DNA of 6,850 bases, from positions 1-6,850 of the forward strand of contig CACZTC010000011.1 of the NCBI GenBank assembly GCA_902784015.1, in the 5' to 3' direction. Positions 6,841-6,850 of this stretch are shown here, piece after piece. The notes below the pieces were generated by a model. That model saw only the letters and a list, made by a program, of their open reading frames with translations, searched no databases and had not been told where the DNA came from. The stretch comes from an uncultured Erysipelotrichaceae bacterium. GTDB lineage: Bacteria; Bacillota_I; Bacilli_A; Erysipelotrichales; Erysipelotrichaceae. The stretch's first letter is position 1; every line of letters begins with the position of its first letter. Position numbers and translations under genes: made by a program.

Positions 6841-6850
6841 CTATAGATTC

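Noticed and set aside
6826..6850. Search for CIRCE or another heat-shock operator upstream of dnaJ
   Set aside because: Only the ribosome binding site and 10 further bases are present; no inverted repeat can be assessed.

Overview
The window is AT-rich (roughly 30% G+C by eye, not computed) and densely packed with genes. Every long reading frame works under the standard bacterial code: Trp is TGG throughout, and TGA is used as a stop. The gene families, the strong Shine-Dalgarno sites (GGAGG type) on some genes, and a Firmicutes-style Y-family polymerase followed by a YolD-like start point to a low-GC member of the Bacillota, such as an uncultured gut Bacilli/Erysipelotrichia-type or clostridial lineage. 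The exact taxon cannot be fixed from this window.

Layout from left to right. (1) Positions 1-2663 hold a minus-strand, operon-like cluster. Read in the direction of transcription, it is a 167-aa three-helix membrane protein, a 209-aa HAD-family hydrolase (4-nt ATGA overlap), a 496-aa Y-family translesion DNA polymerase (8-nt gap), and the first 14 codons of a YolD-like protein that starts inside the end of the polymerase gene and runs off the left edge. (2) Positions 2664-2717 are a 54-nt divergent promoter region with extended -10 motifs facing both ways, each almost touching a start codon. (3) Positions 2718-3077 hold a single plus-strand gene for a small, very acidic 119-aa protein of unknown function, possibly with an Sm/SH3-like barrel. 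(4) A compact hairpin at about 3076-3100 separates it from the next block and can serve as terminator for both converging transcripts. (5) Positions 3099-6825 hold a minus-strand dnaJ-clpB pair, 17 nt apart, each with a strong ribosome binding site; anything upstream of dnaJ (for example dnaK, grpE, hrcA) is outside the window.

How the genes work together. DnaJ and ClpB are parts of one protein-disaggregation pathway: DnaJ and DnaK bring aggregates to the ClpB threading hexamer, so co-transcription makes sense. The polymerase and YolD-like gene are a recurrent Firmicutes pair linked to DNA-damage tolerance. What the membrane protein and HAD hydrolase do next to them is unknown. No LexA/DinR box, CIRCE element, mobile element, RNA gene or CRISPR array was seen.

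Nothing here is clearly a new system. The most useful secondary observations are the near-leaderless starts in the left half contrasted with strong SD sites elsewhere, the cut-off YolD-like start, a likely internal ClpB start, and the HAD enzyme with Asn in place of its second catalytic Asp.
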